Origin: Clostridiales bacterium
GTDB lineage: Bacteria; Bacillota; Clostridia; Christensenellales; Aristaeellaceae
Assembly (NCBI GenBank): GCA_015056125.1
Contig: SVGW01000001.1
Location: 97,351 to 161,350 of the forward strand
Direction of reading: 5' to 3'
Length of the DNA: 64,000 bases
Made by a program: the position numbers and the translations under genes. Below the pieces are notes generated by a model that saw nothing but the letters and a program-made list of their open reading frames with translations, searched no databases and had not been told where the DNA came from. Shown here piece by piece: positions 63,885-64,000 of this stretch; position 1 is the stretch's first letter; every line of letters begins with the position of its first letter.

Positions 63885-64000
63885 CCTTCCGGCGCTCCGC
63901 GCCACTTCCCTTTGCGGAAGCTGTCGCGAAGCGACTGATGAGGTGGGAAGGAGCGTGTTGACAATTGGTTGCTTACCACCTCATCCGACGGCTACGCCGC
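63885..64000 (+). repeat. dispersed palindromic repeat family 3, partial copy at window end
   Basis: Contains ACTTCCCTTTGCGGAAGCTG, TCGCGAAGCGACTGATGAGG and then CCACCTCATCCGACGGCTAC running off the edge, the same words as at 9486-9615. The stretch 63695-63884 upstream of the solute-binding protein shows no gene. Confidence 0.6.

Overview
The window looks like chromosomal DNA of an anaerobic, probably spore-forming Clostridia. A Christensenellales/Aristaeella-like gut or rumen lineage is my guess from gene style, not something the sequence proves. Supporting signs are strong AGGAGG ribosome sites, a Spo0E-like gene with Spo0A-box motifs, GerMN lipoproteins, a SpoIIQ-like protein, a glycyl radical enzyme with its activase, and many plant- or host-glycan genes (GH28, a heparinase-like protein, two LplA-type solute-binding proteins with LplB/YtcP-type permeases). 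No rRNA, tRNA or CRISPR array was seen.

Layout. 1-9.3 kb: the N-terminus of a DNA methyltransferase, a YkgJ-like protein, CCA-adding enzyme, a glycyl radical enzyme plus activase, a ROK protein, NagA and an XRE regulator. 9.6-15 kb: dnaA with a candidate origin, GH28, an unknown gene, parA and parB; dnaA, parA and parB all start with TTG. 15-19.5 kb: dispersed repeats, including a MITE-like element in three copies. 16-26.3 kb: secreted SH3 protein, two sugar-phosphate isomerase-like proteins, FAD oxidoreductase, MscL, HAD, SpoIIQ-like, GlmS, MmcQ. 26.4-35.5 kb: Spo0E-like gene, GerMN/SPOR envelope genes, dnaX, and an FMN riboswitch controlling ribU and a stand-alone riboflavin kinase. 35.6-41.6 kb: AraC sensor-regulator, solute-binding protein and two sugar permeases. 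59.7-63.7 kb: heparinase-like protein and another solute-binding protein; the window ends in a dispersed repeat.

The most interesting part is 41.8-59.6 kb, an island on the + strand with different codon choice (more GC-ending codons). It begins with a TetR gene under a clear promoter and an alkylsulfatase-like MBL protein, and ends at a strong terminator. Inside are two RiPP pathways and one shared exporter. Pathway 1 has four Nif11-leader precursors whose cores each carry three Cys-x-Cys/Gly-rich units, with a SPASM radical SAM enzyme in the middle. Pathway 2 has one precursor whose predicted 59-residue core carries eight Asn at exact six-residue spacing and a second partial Asn ladder two residues later, after an aromatic/hydrophobic head. 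That resembles the polytheonamide/aeronamide class of D,L-beta-helical pore peptides. It lies beside an NPPF-type methyltransferase, a plausible Asn side-chain N-methylase, and two paralogous pairs of SPASM-less radical SAM enzyme plus PqqD-like/acyltransferase-like partner. Two NHLP-type ABC proteins, one with a C39 peptidase, and a short membrane-fusion-like protein should cleave and export the products. A further 74-aa peptide has a textbook double-glycine leader. A polytheonamide-like system in a Clostridia, sharing an exporter with CxC peptides, is the leading candidate for an undescribed system here.
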